64,000 nucleotides of DNA from Hemileia vastatrix (Eukaryota; Basidiomycota; Pucciniomycetes; Pucciniales; Zaghouaniaceae), in NCBI GenBank assembly GCA_030280995.1, contig JASXTE010000001.1, positions 24,941,106 to 25,005,105 on the forward strand. The letters are read 5' to 3'. Each line of letters begins with the position of its first letter. Positions within the stretch are counted from its first letter, which is position 1. Below the pieces are notes generated by a model, which did not search any database, was not told the DNA's origin, and saw only the letters and a program-made list of their open reading frames with translations. Below are positions 54,814 through 64,000 of the stretch, piece after piece. A program made the position numbers and the translations under genes.

Positions 54814-55991
54814 CTGGTTCCTCACCATCATTCATATCACCATCCAACTGATGCCATTCTGTGAAGGATATCCCTAATTGCCAGCCAACCTCACCATAAG
54901 GGAAAAGAAGTGGAAATTGCAATGGGGAAAAGCTATGATTTAATTAATATATCCTTTGAAGGGGGGCATCTCTTTGCGCCAGAATAATATTTCTAAAGCC
55001 TTGAAATTCCTCACCACTTACATGCATGATCAAAGCTACTTCATTGCAAGTAGGGTTGTTATAGCATCATAGGTCAACATTTGGGAGAGAGGTACTTTTG
55101 AGGCAGAGTTTTATAGGGGAGTTGGACTGAGCAATTTTTCCTTTAGCTTTATTGAACAATGCAACAAACAGATTTCATCTTTCTAACATTTCTTGCATAG
55201 ACATAACTGTAGGGAGGAGAACATTTCCATGCACATTTTCCACTTGTTGTAGGTCCTGCTGTAGAGGATCACACTGAGTAACATAAATTTGTAAAAATTT
55301 TGCATCACCATCTGTTGGTGGTAAGAGTGAGCCAATATGGTGAAGCAGTTCACCAAATATTTGGAGAGTAAGACACCCTTTGGTCCCCATGTTGAATTAT
55401 CAATTTTTGCACCAAGAGAAGTCATTTCCAAGGCATTATTATAATTTTGAATGTTTTTCCTGAAGTGATTGGCATCTGCAGAAATCATTTGCATTTGAAA
55501 GTAATAAAATATATAGTTAAAAGAAATAAAATTAGTTATTGGATACACAAGTGGAAAATAAGTATTAGCCAACCATGGTTCAAATCCTTCAAATAGTGTT
55601 TTAAATCTGTTGGTGGTTCAATTGTGATAGGTATGACAACCTTTCCTTAACTGCAGCAAGTAGAAAACCTTGGTTGCCTTATGGGTGATGCTTTAAGTTT
55701 ATCCTCCAACCAATGAGCTGCCCCAAAATAACCACAAATTACATCACATTTTTTCAAAGAGTGAGGCTGAGGATATGAGGGGGTCAGGGGCCTTCTTCCA
55801 AGTGTCAATGAAGCAATTTTCAAGGACCAAGCTGAATTAATCAAAGGCATTTCTGGAACTGGGGCATTGGATGCAAAGGGAAGTTGACAATGGCTATTGT
55901 GTTTATCTATTGCGCCTATCCCTTGAATTATGGTTTGCAAACCTGATTGTTCACAGGGTCTACTTTCTCTTGTAGTGCAAGATGGACCCAT
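54814..55991 (-). pseudogene. Helitron Rep/helicase protein, N-terminal region
   Basis: Minus-strand pieces in Helitron order: start MGPSCTTRES, CGYFGAAHWLEDKLKASPIR with RFSTCC (zinc-binding N-terminus), an intron region, HFRKNIQNYNNALEMTSLGA, QIFGELLHHIGSLLPPTDGD, KFLQIYVTQCDPLQQ, then CYNNPTCNEVALIMHVSGEE with FRNIILAQRDAPLQRI, and HSFSPLQFPLLFPYGEVGWQ before a GTGTGT donor at 54813. These match the conserved Helitron-like N-terminal domain preceding the HUH nuclease. The nuclease and helicase themselves are not present. Stops and frame shifts occur. Confidence 0.8.
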
Positions 55992-56439
55992 GATTAAAAC
56001 TACAAAGAAAGATACAAAAATCAGAGAATTGCTCACATCATCATTTCCCATATATATGGTGGGTTTCCCCCAAGACAATAAATGCAAGCTTATAAAAAAT
56101 GATACAATATTATATCTACACATATTAATTTACAAATTATATTATATACATTAAAAACTATCATGATCATATATACTATATCATAACATGAATTATCATT
56201 ATATATCTATAGAGATAAAAATATTATCATCTATGAAATATTGTATTTATACATAAAAAAATATTAGAAACATAAGAATTATCATATGTATTTTGATCAT
56301 AAATTTCAATTATTTTTCATAATTATTTTTATTATAGCTTATATTTATATATTATATTATAGCTTATATTATATATATATTATATAAATTATATATATAT
56401 TTAAAATTTGATGCTAATCTGATAAGTAGCCTTTTATTT
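55992..56439 (+). other. AT-rich spacer
   Basis: No gene seen; dominated by AT dinucleotide runs. Confidence 0.4.
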
Positions 56440-57300
56440 ATTGATATATATATGATGATGATGATTATGATTTTAATTTTTTAATTTATTGATATATATG
56501 ATGATGATGGGAATGTTTTAATTTATTGATATGATGATGGTAATGTTTTAATTTATTGATATGATGATGGTAATGTTTTAATTTATTGATATGATGATGG
56601 TAATGTTTTTAAATTATTGATAAGATGATGATGATGGTTATGTTTATATTGGTTGATTGATATGATGATGATGGTAATGTTTTAAATTAGTGCTGTTTTA
56701 ATTTATTGATATATATCACCACACAAATGTGGGGGGGGCCAACTTGCTAGCAAGTCTGCAACCTTGGACCCAAACTCACCACAGATTGAGCACAAATTGA
56801 GCTATTAATAAATGAACCATACAGTCAGGGATGAACACCACCCAGCAGAACAGTTTTAGGTGAGTGTTCAAGTAGAGTTCAGTCTGAATTCCATCTGAGT
56901 TCCATCTGAGTTCCATCTGAGTTCAGGTTGAGGACTTGCTAGAAAGTCCGTCCCCTATATTGCATAGTGTATGATGATGATGATGATGGGAATGTTTTAA
57001 TTTATTGATATGATGATGGTAATGCTTTAAGTTATTGATATGATGATGATGATGGTTATATTTTTATTGGTTGATTGTTATGATGATGATGGTAATGTTT
57101 TAAATTAGTTCTGTTTTAACTTATTGATATATATGATGATGATGATAATGAGAATGTTTTAATTTATTGATATGATGATGGTAATGATTTGATTTATAGA
57201 TATGAAGAAGGTAATGATTTAATTTATTAATATTATGATGATGATGGTAATGCTTTAATTTATTGATTGATATGTAAATGCTATGATTATGATGATGGTA
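56440..57300 (+). repeat. ~30-bp minisatellite (TTTATTGATATGATGATGG type)
   Basis: Many units of about 30 bp, AATTTATTGATATGATGATG followed by GTAATGTTTT, with variation in the number of GAT triplets. The array is split by a MITE (56717-56969). Its minus strand encodes His/Asn-rich peptide, which is a by-product of the repeat. Confidence 0.9.
56717..56969 (-). mobile_element. CACTA-like MITE, 253 bp, reverse orientation
   Basis: Same family as 3977-4237 but inverted: starts CACCACACAAATGTGGGG and ends CCTATATTGCATAGTG. It is flanked by TAT on both sides and inserted within the minisatellite, whose units continue on either side. An internal triplicated TTCCATCTGAG motif replaces a duplication in other copies. 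Confidence 0.88.
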
Positions 57301-57379
57301 AAGTTTGGGGAAGAGGGGGAAGGAGCAAGATGGATTAGAATAGAAAAATGCAAAATTACAAGAATAGGGCAGGGAGAAA

Positions 57380-57780
57380 AGTGTGGGTATGTGTGACATG
57401 AAGAAGTGGAGCTGGAGTTGGTGAGAAGGTGTAGGGGTGGAAGTTGGGTTAGAAAAAGAAAAAAGAAATAAAGAAAGAATGAAAACTTACCAGAGTTACC
57501 AAGGATGAGTGGAGGGGTGGGATGGAGATTTTGCAAGGGTGGAGGGGGGGGAAGCTGGGTTAGCAAAAAAAAAAAGAAAAGAAAACTTACCAGAGTGACT
57601 GAGGATGAGTGGAGGGTTGGGCTGGAGTTAGTTCAAGGGTGGGTGCAAGAGGATCAGAAAAGAAAAAAAAAGATCTTACCATGGTGGACCAAGGAGGAGG
57701 GGCGGTGGTATGTGGTATGTGGAGGGGTGGAGCTGGAATGGGTATAAGGACGGTGGGAGGAACTTATGTTAGCAGCTGAA
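57380..57780 (-). repeat. ~100-bp tandem repeats with repeated splice-donor-like sites
   Basis: Units at about 57485, 57587 and 57675 each have CTTACCA, then GATGAGTGGAGG and GGTGGGATGG-like purine-rich sequence, followed by an A-rich tract. On the minus strand each gives a CTGGTAAGTTTT donor-like site after a Pro/Ser-coding stretch. Confidence 0.6.
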
Positions 57781-57827
57781 TATTCCCTTTTTTACAAAGT
57801 TAGGGCACCATTTCTTTTATATATATA

Positions 57828-58148
57828 GATAATCAAGCTTTAGAATATTTGTGGAAGCTACACAGCACTCTTAAAAATGACTCTAGCATTAATTGAGTTA
57901 ATGGTATAAATTAAAAATTTTGATATATATGCTATATTATTAAAAGTAAAAGCATTAAATGGGTACTAATTTTTAAAAACTAACTTACCATTATCTACAT
58001 AACATTAAAAAAATGATTGTCAATTTTTTATGAGAATAACACATACGGCCAATAAACATTTCACAATACTGATAAGTATTCTTTTCTGTTTTCAGACCAT
58101 TTTTCTTTCCATGTCTAATAATGTATTATATATCTATATATATTTATG
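57828..58148 (+). repeat. ~320-bp direct repeat, right copy
   Basis: Second copy of 54296-54614, same orientation, 3.2 kb apart, with the Helitron remnant and minisatellite between them. Both end TCTATATATATTTATGT and then diverge. Confidence 0.75.
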
Positions 58149-58760
58149 TTTTTCACAATTTTCCTTCCAAATATCTTCCTCCACATCTTTCCTCATCCTG
58201 TACTCTTCTCCTCTCACATTGGCTCCTGCTCTTACATCTATATTTAGTTTTAAAACTCCTCTCTCCTCCTCACCCCTTGTTCCCCCTTTCTCCACACCTC
58301 TCCATCCTACCTCACCCCATATAACTATTTTTGCTCCCATTCCCACCCATTCTGACACCTCTCCATCCCTCTCCACCCCATTTCACTCTGAATCACTTAG
58401 TTTTCTCTCCTTACCACCCCTTTTACTCCATAAGGAGCAAGAGAGATGATTAGGAAAGAAAAAAGGAGGGAGTGAAAAGAAAGAGGGTTAGATTGAGGTG
58501 GTGGGGGTAAATGGTTGGGATGGGAAGTGAATATTTGAAAGGTAGAAGCAAGAGGGCTGGGATAGTGTAAGATAGGGATGGGGTGGGGTGGAGGGGTGGA
58601 GGGATAAATGAAGTGAATGGTGGGGTAGGGAGGACTTTGAAAGGGGTAAGGAGGTCTAAAACTTAAGACAATGATGCAGAAGATTATAGGAAAGGTACCA
58701 TAATGGTGATAAAAGGGGGAGGGGGAGAAATATGGGTGACAGAGGCTCAAAGGTGAAAAG
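58149..58760 (+). repeat. strand-asymmetric pyrimidine block followed by purine block
   Basis: 58149-58436 is almost all C/T with CTCC and CACC repeats; 58437-58760 is mostly G/A with GGGTGG repeats. The switch is near CTCCATAAGGAGC. This layout resembles the foldback at 42375-42848. ORFs across it are low-complexity Pro/Ser and not convincing. Confidence 0.5.
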
Positions 58761-61225
58761 AGGTTGTGGAAAAGGACAAGGGGCATCAAATGAGGTAGAA
58801 AAAATTGAAGGTGAAATCTATCTTTTGGCCAAAGAACAGAGTAGAACCTCTCTGTTTTCAGTACTCATTTTCTACAAACAAAAACAACATCTAAAAGTGG
58901 TTTATTTCTATTTGTGCCCCTGAATCCATACAGTATAATGGTTAATTTGATGTTTGTAATAAGTACTGAACATTAAAACTGAAAATTACAGGAATGTAAA
59001 AATTTCCCATTAAATATGTATTTTGATTTTTTACAAATCCTTTTACAGAACTCTTCTAAAAAAGTTAAATCAAATAGAAAATCAATAAAAATAGGTATAT
59101 TATTAAGACAAGTAGGGAAAAGGAAAAAAACCTATATTATAATTTTGAACTAACACTCTTTTTTAAATTTATTAAATGAACTTATTTAACTTTAAATTTA
59201 GTTCTGAATGTGTTTAGTGAGATTTATAATAGCTTTAAATTAAATTATTGAGTTCAAATAAAGGTTTACCATGAAACACATTGATATATTTAAACTTTTT
59301 ACTTGATTTCATGTTCTATGATTACTATACATATCAGAGAGATTACCTTCAATAGCTAGAAATTTAATAAAATGAAACATTTTAGCTTACTAAATATCTT
59401 TGCTATAATATATTAAGTAAAAGAACAAAATTTTTGAGTCCTTTATTTTACTATATTTTCTTCATTGCCATGATTATATACATTTTTGAAAAATTATATA
59501 TCTTGATTTTGGTGAAACTTAGATTGAACTCACAATGAGATCCTGTTTCCAATTTTGGTTCAAGCTAGGTTAAAATAAGAGAAAATTTTTAAATTTTTAA
59601 AAGTTTTATTAAATATTTTTAAATGTGAACATAAGCATATTTTTATATTAAAAATATTTAAATTAAATACTTTGAATTTCTGGAAATAAATACAAATGAT
59701 GAATAATTTTGAGAGAATAATTTATTGAAAATAGTTGTATGTTGATTTTCTAATATTATGAAATGACTATTTTCTCTTTATAAAAAATTAAGAAACTAAC
59801 CTAAAATAAATTTTATAAAACTATTCTATATAAAAAAGGTATCAGATATTCTGTTTAGATTCAAAATACATCAAAAAAAAATTTTTTTTAAGTAAAAATT
59901 ATATAGATCCTTCAGAACCTCATATTATTTTTTCTTTGATTGATATATATATTTTAAATGGAACCTTCATAGGATAAAAATGGTTGTTTTTTAAAAATTT
60001 AAGAAATATATTTTAAATATATATATATATATTTAAAAGCTCAAATTTCAAAATTTCTTTTCTCTTTTATATCTGTACTGAAGAGTTAAAATATCCCATA
60101 CTTAAAATAATTTTTATAAAAATATACTCATTCTAGTATTGTCTTTTAATAAGTCCAATTAAAATAAAACTAATAAATTCTTATTTTTAAATGAGATATT
60201 AATGGGATTGTATGTGATAGATTTTGAAATTGAATATCAGAGTCATATATTTTATACCTATTGGTGTGAGTATAATATATCTAATAAAGAATTGATAAAT
60301 ACTTAACCCATATATTTTATTAAAGAACTATATGTAAATTTTCAGTTGTGAATTACTTCTGTCAAAAAATCTTTTTCTATAGACTAAAAATGTGTACCTG
60401 CAACTTTTCCTTTAACTTATTTCTCATCAACATAGAATTGAAATAATTTTTCTATTCATTTAAAATATGTATTAATGTTTATTTTAATTAAAATATGATC
60501 CTATTAGCCCTAGCATTTTTATATGAGTATGAATAAGAATAACTATTGCTCCTTTTTTATATTATAATTATCATATATTAGTTTTTAAATGAAAAACTAA
60601 TATAATGATGAAAAAATACAACTTCTGCCTATTGAATTCAGATCTTGCACAACATAATAGTCTGAAATTCAACATGAAGCAAATTTTTTCACATGAGAAA
60701 AATTGTGAAAATCTATGGTTCTTATTCCCAGGTGGAGACATCAAATCTCCTGCCCTATAGCATGGAAGCACACTTAAGCATCAAAATTATAGTTTAGAGA
60801 AATTTATATTCTTTTGTCATGTTTTATGTTTAAAATCTTACATCTATTTTGAATTTTAATATTTCATATGAAAAATTCACTTATTAGAGATTAATACTTT
60901 CACCTCATGAGTTCACTCTACTAACTTAAAAGTTTTTGAAGTAATGGTGATAAACTACATCATGAAGTGTTCCAGAATCTCATATATGTATTACTTTTAC
61001 TAAATGATTATTAAAAAACTTCTTAGTGGTTAAGAAATATCTAGAACAAAAAAAAGAGCAAAAATTAACTTCATTTTAGATTTAATAATCTTCTTGCATT
61101 TAAAAAATTCAAAAACTGGATTAAAATCTACTATTGTAAGAGTTATACTTCTTTCCAGAAATATAATCAAAATATTCCTCAAATAATAGTGGTTATTATA
61201 AAAAATCTGTGAAAATATTTCATTA
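58761..61225 (+). other. AT-rich region with no gene seen
   Basis: About 2.4 kb, very AT-rich and nearly CpG-free, with no recognisable protein, RNA gene or defined repeat. Probably ancient decayed transposon DNA. Confidence 0.5.
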
Positions 61226-61565
61226 GGGGGTATCAATGTTGACCGATCCTCAATTAAATTAATTGCAGAAAATAACCTGCATACCCCAATTATCTTCCGC
61301 AATTATTTTTGCTAATAATTGGGTTATTAGACACTTTACGTGTCAATGTTCACCTCTTATCCGACATTTTTTACTCAATTTTCCATAACCACATCTTGGA
61401 CAACTTTCTGGATATCCCAGCCTTCTACCTTGCTGCGCACTTCCATTCTCATCCCATCCTGTTCATTCTATCCGCTCAGAATTTCTCCCCATTTCATCTA
61501 TTTGATTCTTCTCCTTTTCATCTCGCTATCTCATCTGCTTGTTTCTGCTCCTTTTCATCTTCATT

Positions 61566-62978
61566 TATAATAACATTCCTTGTCATCCTAGATCTTCTCA
61601 AAGGCAGCCATTACCCAGTTGTTCTTCAATTCCCACTACTTCCTCTTTCCCCCGCTCAGCTGAGAAATCAAAGACCGTTCAATTAAAAAAAGATGAACAT
61701 CTCATTCTTATCAACTGGCTGAAAACCAAATCTAACTGTGATTCTTGTTTTGGTACTGAGTATGCCACTAAAGTATGACGGCCCCCTGCATCAAAAGTTA
61801 ATGGCTATCTTCTAATGGCAAATGAATTACGCAATAAGACCAAGGGAAGGATTGATCTTTTGCCTAAACAGATGTCTGAATGCTTCAAGCATTACCGAGC
61901 AAAATACAAGAAGGCAAAGGCTCTTTCATCTTCCACTGGTTTTGGGATTACCAACAATGATATAACTAAGGGCATAAAATCCATAGACGATAAACTTGAT
62001 TCTTTATGTCCTTACTTTAAAGAGATGGATGCAATTTTTGGAGAGTGAGCTGATGTTAATCCTGTAAACATGTTGGATGGAGAAGATCCTATCTCCAAAC
62101 ATGATGTCGAAGCAAATCTTTTCCCATCCTCTTCCTCCACTCAAGCCTCCCCTCATTTGAATGAGACATATCTAAATAGCTTTTCTGTAGATCCTATAGG
62201 TGATTTAACCCAACCAAATCTAACTCAGGTCTGTTTCTTTTTTCTTTTATCTTATCAATTCTATTTTTTATTTACTTATCTTTTTCTTATTTCTTAAAAG
62301 GCTGATGAACAAACCCAGGATCCTCAATCAACTGAGTCTGAAGCTAGTGACAATGATGAGGAGGAAAATGCTACGTTGAACAAAAAGAGAAGGGCTTCAA
62401 CTAGTCTAAATTTCCTCTCCCAAAGAAGACAAAAAAGTGATACTTCATCACAAACACATTTTTCTTCTATGGAAAAGTTTTTAGAGAAACGAGATGCTGG
62501 TAAGTGATATCATACCTCTTATTACTTTACTCTGCTTTTCTTCTACTTTATGTTAATTTTTATTCTCACTCTAGAACAAGTGGAAATTTCTAAAGAGACT
62601 CTGAGCTTTGAAAATAAGAAATACGAGCTCTCTTTAAGGAGGGATGACAGAGTACAAGATTTGGAAGAGAGGAAGTATGAGCTCTCCTTACAGAAGGATG
62701 ATCGGATCCAAGATTTGGAGGAGAAGAAGTTTGAGCTCTCTTTACAGAAGGATGGTAGGGCCCAAGATTTGGAGGAGAAGAAGTTTGAGTTAACTCTTAG
62801 TATTGAAAAATCCAAAAATAAGGAAAAAACACTCGAGCATCAAAACTTAATGGAACAGATGAAGTATAAGCATGATCTCCAAGAAAGTTCTAAAAAGAAA
62901 GATTTCTTGATCAAATGCATTAAAGCAAACAAATCTGTTGAAGAAATAGAACGTTTAATGAAATTTTTTGTTGACTAG
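61566..62978 (+). pseudogene. Myb/SANT-like DNA-binding protein with coiled coil (copy 3)
   Basis: Exon 1 (~61566-62228): KTVQLKKDEHLILINWLKTK with the Trp kept, RPPASKVNGYLLMANELRNK, GRIDLLPKQMSECFKHYRAK, SSTGFGITNNDITKGIKSID and LCPYFKEMDAIFGE. Intron 62229-62300, exon 2 62301-62499 (acidic ASDNDEEEN, then basic), intron 62500-62574, exon 3 62575-62978 with three clear 18-residue coiled-coil repeats. Damage: the ATG of copy 2 is ATT here, TGA at 61776 (GGA in copy 2) and TGA at 62046. Splice sites are intact, so this copy gives the best gene model. Confidence 0.78.
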
Positions 62979-63109
62979 TTTCTTTTATTTCTTTCACACT
63001 TCATGTGTTCATATTTATTTGTACATAAATTTTACAATTATTTTCTGTATTTCTTGAAATATCGTATTTTCATGTTAAATATTCTTTTTTTAAATAAAAT
63101 TTTCAAGTC

Positions 63110-63525
63110 TCCTTTGAAAATTTGACAATCCCCCACCCCTGGATTTTTTTGAAGTAAGGGGTGGGTATCACAAAAATTCTTTCATGTCATGAATCTTGAA
63201 AGTTTTATATGAAAATTTGGCTTTACTACCCCCTGCATTTTACTGGTATCCCAAAAATTCTTACATGTCAAGAATTTCACAAGTCTTATAAGAAATTTTG
63301 GCACAACCCCCCATGGATTTTATTGAAGTAAGGGACGGGTATCACAAAAATATTTACAAGTCAAAAAAATTCTATATCTGTTTAAAAAAATTGGCAATAC
63401 TCTCCCCTGCATTTTATTGAAGCAAGGGGTGGGTATCACCAAAATTTTTCTAAGTCATCAATTTCACATGTCAGATTTGAAAATTTGGCAATACCCCCCC
63501 CTTCATTTTATTGAAGTAAGGGGTG
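63110..63525 (+). repeat. ~105-bp minisatellite (copy 3 of the element)
   Basis: Four units corresponding to those at 39830-40265, again between the 3' ends of the Myb-like and oxygenase genes. Confidence 0.8.
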
Positions 63526-63826
63526 GAAGTCATCTAAATTTAATATAATTACATAAATTATTAAATAAATATCTAATATATATCAATTTCCCTAGTTTAA
63601 AGTAATGACAATCCCTCAAGCCAAAATGCAGACCAAGTCGAGAAACAAAAGTTTGGGACTTTCCACAGGTATAGGCAAGAGGAACCCCATGAAACAAATA
63701 AATGTTATCATGATTACCTGTTATACAACACAAGGTCGATGGCTCATCACATTACTTGAGAAAATTGATATATAAAAAATATTTATTAAAAATTTATGAA
63801 AAAATATAAAATTTTTGATGACAACT

Positions 63827-64000
63827 CTAATCCCCATACTTTTTGGATCTAGATAAAGTTTTTTTAAATTGAATAACTTTACCTTCTTTCTTTACCTTAT
63901 TGATTCTTTGTATCAACTTATTACTGATTTGAAATGAGCAACCGAAATGAGTGAAATCTTGACAGGATTCCAAACCAGGAGGAGCTTTGGTCGTTTGATG
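63827..64000 (-). pseudogene. Tet-like 2OG-Fe(II) dioxygenase, C-terminal end (copy 3, partial)
   Basis: Minus strand from the window edge: HQTTKAPPGLESCQDFTHFG, CSFQIS, KLIQRINKVKKEGKV, LSRSKKYGD and stop at 63827. The distal iron-binding His (HQTT) is intact, unlike copy 2, and no stop interrupts the visible 57 codons. The rest of the gene, including the HxD motif, lies beyond the window, so whether this copy is intact is unknown. Confidence 0.72.

Larger units (their letters stand above)
61226..64000 (+). mobile_element. Harbinger-like transposon copy 3, left part (runs off window)
   Basis: Starts GGGGGTATCAATGTTGACCG, preceded by TTA, and shares the subterminal blocks of 37902 onwards. 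The Myb-like gene, minisatellite and the 3' end of a Tet-like oxygenase follow in the same order and orientation as in copy 2. The transposase is expected beyond the right edge. Confidence 0.85.

Noticed and set aside
56440..57300. Minisatellite as a centromeric satellite
   Set aside because: Array is under 1 kb and occurs once in the window; ordinary minisatellite.
57121..57399. His-rich ORF on the minus strand
   Set aside because: Generated by the TGATGATGG minisatellite; no independent coding evidence.
58030..58449. 139-aa Pro/Ser-rich ORF and the overlapping ORFs 58134-58376 and 58397-58789
   Set aside because: They follow the pyrimidine and purine blocks and have no domain or conserved start; low-complexity artefacts.
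1..64000. tRNA or rRNA genes
   Set aside because: No cloverleaf-like or rRNA sequence was recognised by eye; the tRNA-Lys-like string at 49726 is in the primer-binding orientation next to an LTR, not a gene.

Overview
The window looks like a repeat-dominated piece of a basidiomycete fungal genome, most likely a rust fungus (Pucciniales). The evidence is AT-rich sequence, short GT-AG introns, Ty3/gypsy and Ty1/copia families with rust-like Gag/Pol, PIF/Harbinger-like transposons with a Myb/SANT-like partner gene, and several copies of a Tet-like 2OG-Fe(II) oxygenase gene, a family expanded in basidiomycetes. The genus is inference: the low GC and very high transposon load would fit a large-genome rust such as Austropuccinia, but nothing here proves it.

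Layout. 1-5440: left-truncated minus-strand Ty3/gypsy element (family A, copy 1) with its 5' LTR. 5441-5658: fragment of a terminal-inverted-repeat element. 5659-10071: plus-strand Ty1/copia element whose Gag-Pol frame has nonsense codons but no frameshifts. 10072-22899: minus-strand gypsy element (family B) with two ~1.18 kb LTRs, interrupted at 13572-17282 by a chimeric Harbinger-like element. 22900-23887: 3' end and LTR of a plus-strand family A gypsy. 23888-24496: TIR-element fragment with a second TIR element nested in it; its empty site is preserved at 5.6 kb. 25769-27755: the only convincing host gene, five exons and 484 aa. 28.6-30.7 kb: small repeats and a truncated Harbinger left end. 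30713-36983: complete-ended family A gypsy with 5-bp target duplication but deleted gag. 36984-44910: an old LTR split by a 6.9 kb Harbinger-like transposon (37902-44837). 44.9-53.0 kb: decayed gypsy remnants of another family, including an LTR with a tRNA-Lys-type primer binding site. 53.0-58.8 kb: MITE fragments, a Helitron Rep remnant, minisatellites and strand-asymmetric repeats. 58.8-61.2 kb: featureless AT-rich DNA. 61226-64000: left part of another Harbinger-like element.

The most interesting unit is the Harbinger-like element. In the near-complete copy, between matching TIRs, lie a Myb/SANT-like protein with a repeat-built coiled coil, a Tet-like 2OG-Fe(II) dioxygenase facing it across a conserved minisatellite, and a DDE transposase. 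The same order is seen in the copy at the right edge, and a chimeric copy at 13.6-17.3 kb again pairs oxygenase with transposase. This suggests a transposon that carries its own candidate DNA/5-methylcytosine-modifying enzyme. Most transposons here also show C-to-T decay concentrated at CpG (CGA to TGA stops, a tRNA-Lys primer site changed almost only at CpG), while the host gene remains CpG-rich. This suggests a methylated repeat compartment in which such an enzyme could matter.

Secondary signals are an array of covarying stem-loops in the family A gypsy leader, a conserved overlapping reading frame in the gypsy upstream ORF, a TAATG stop-start overlap between the two gypsy ORFs, and a CACTA-like MITE family with clean 3-bp target duplications.
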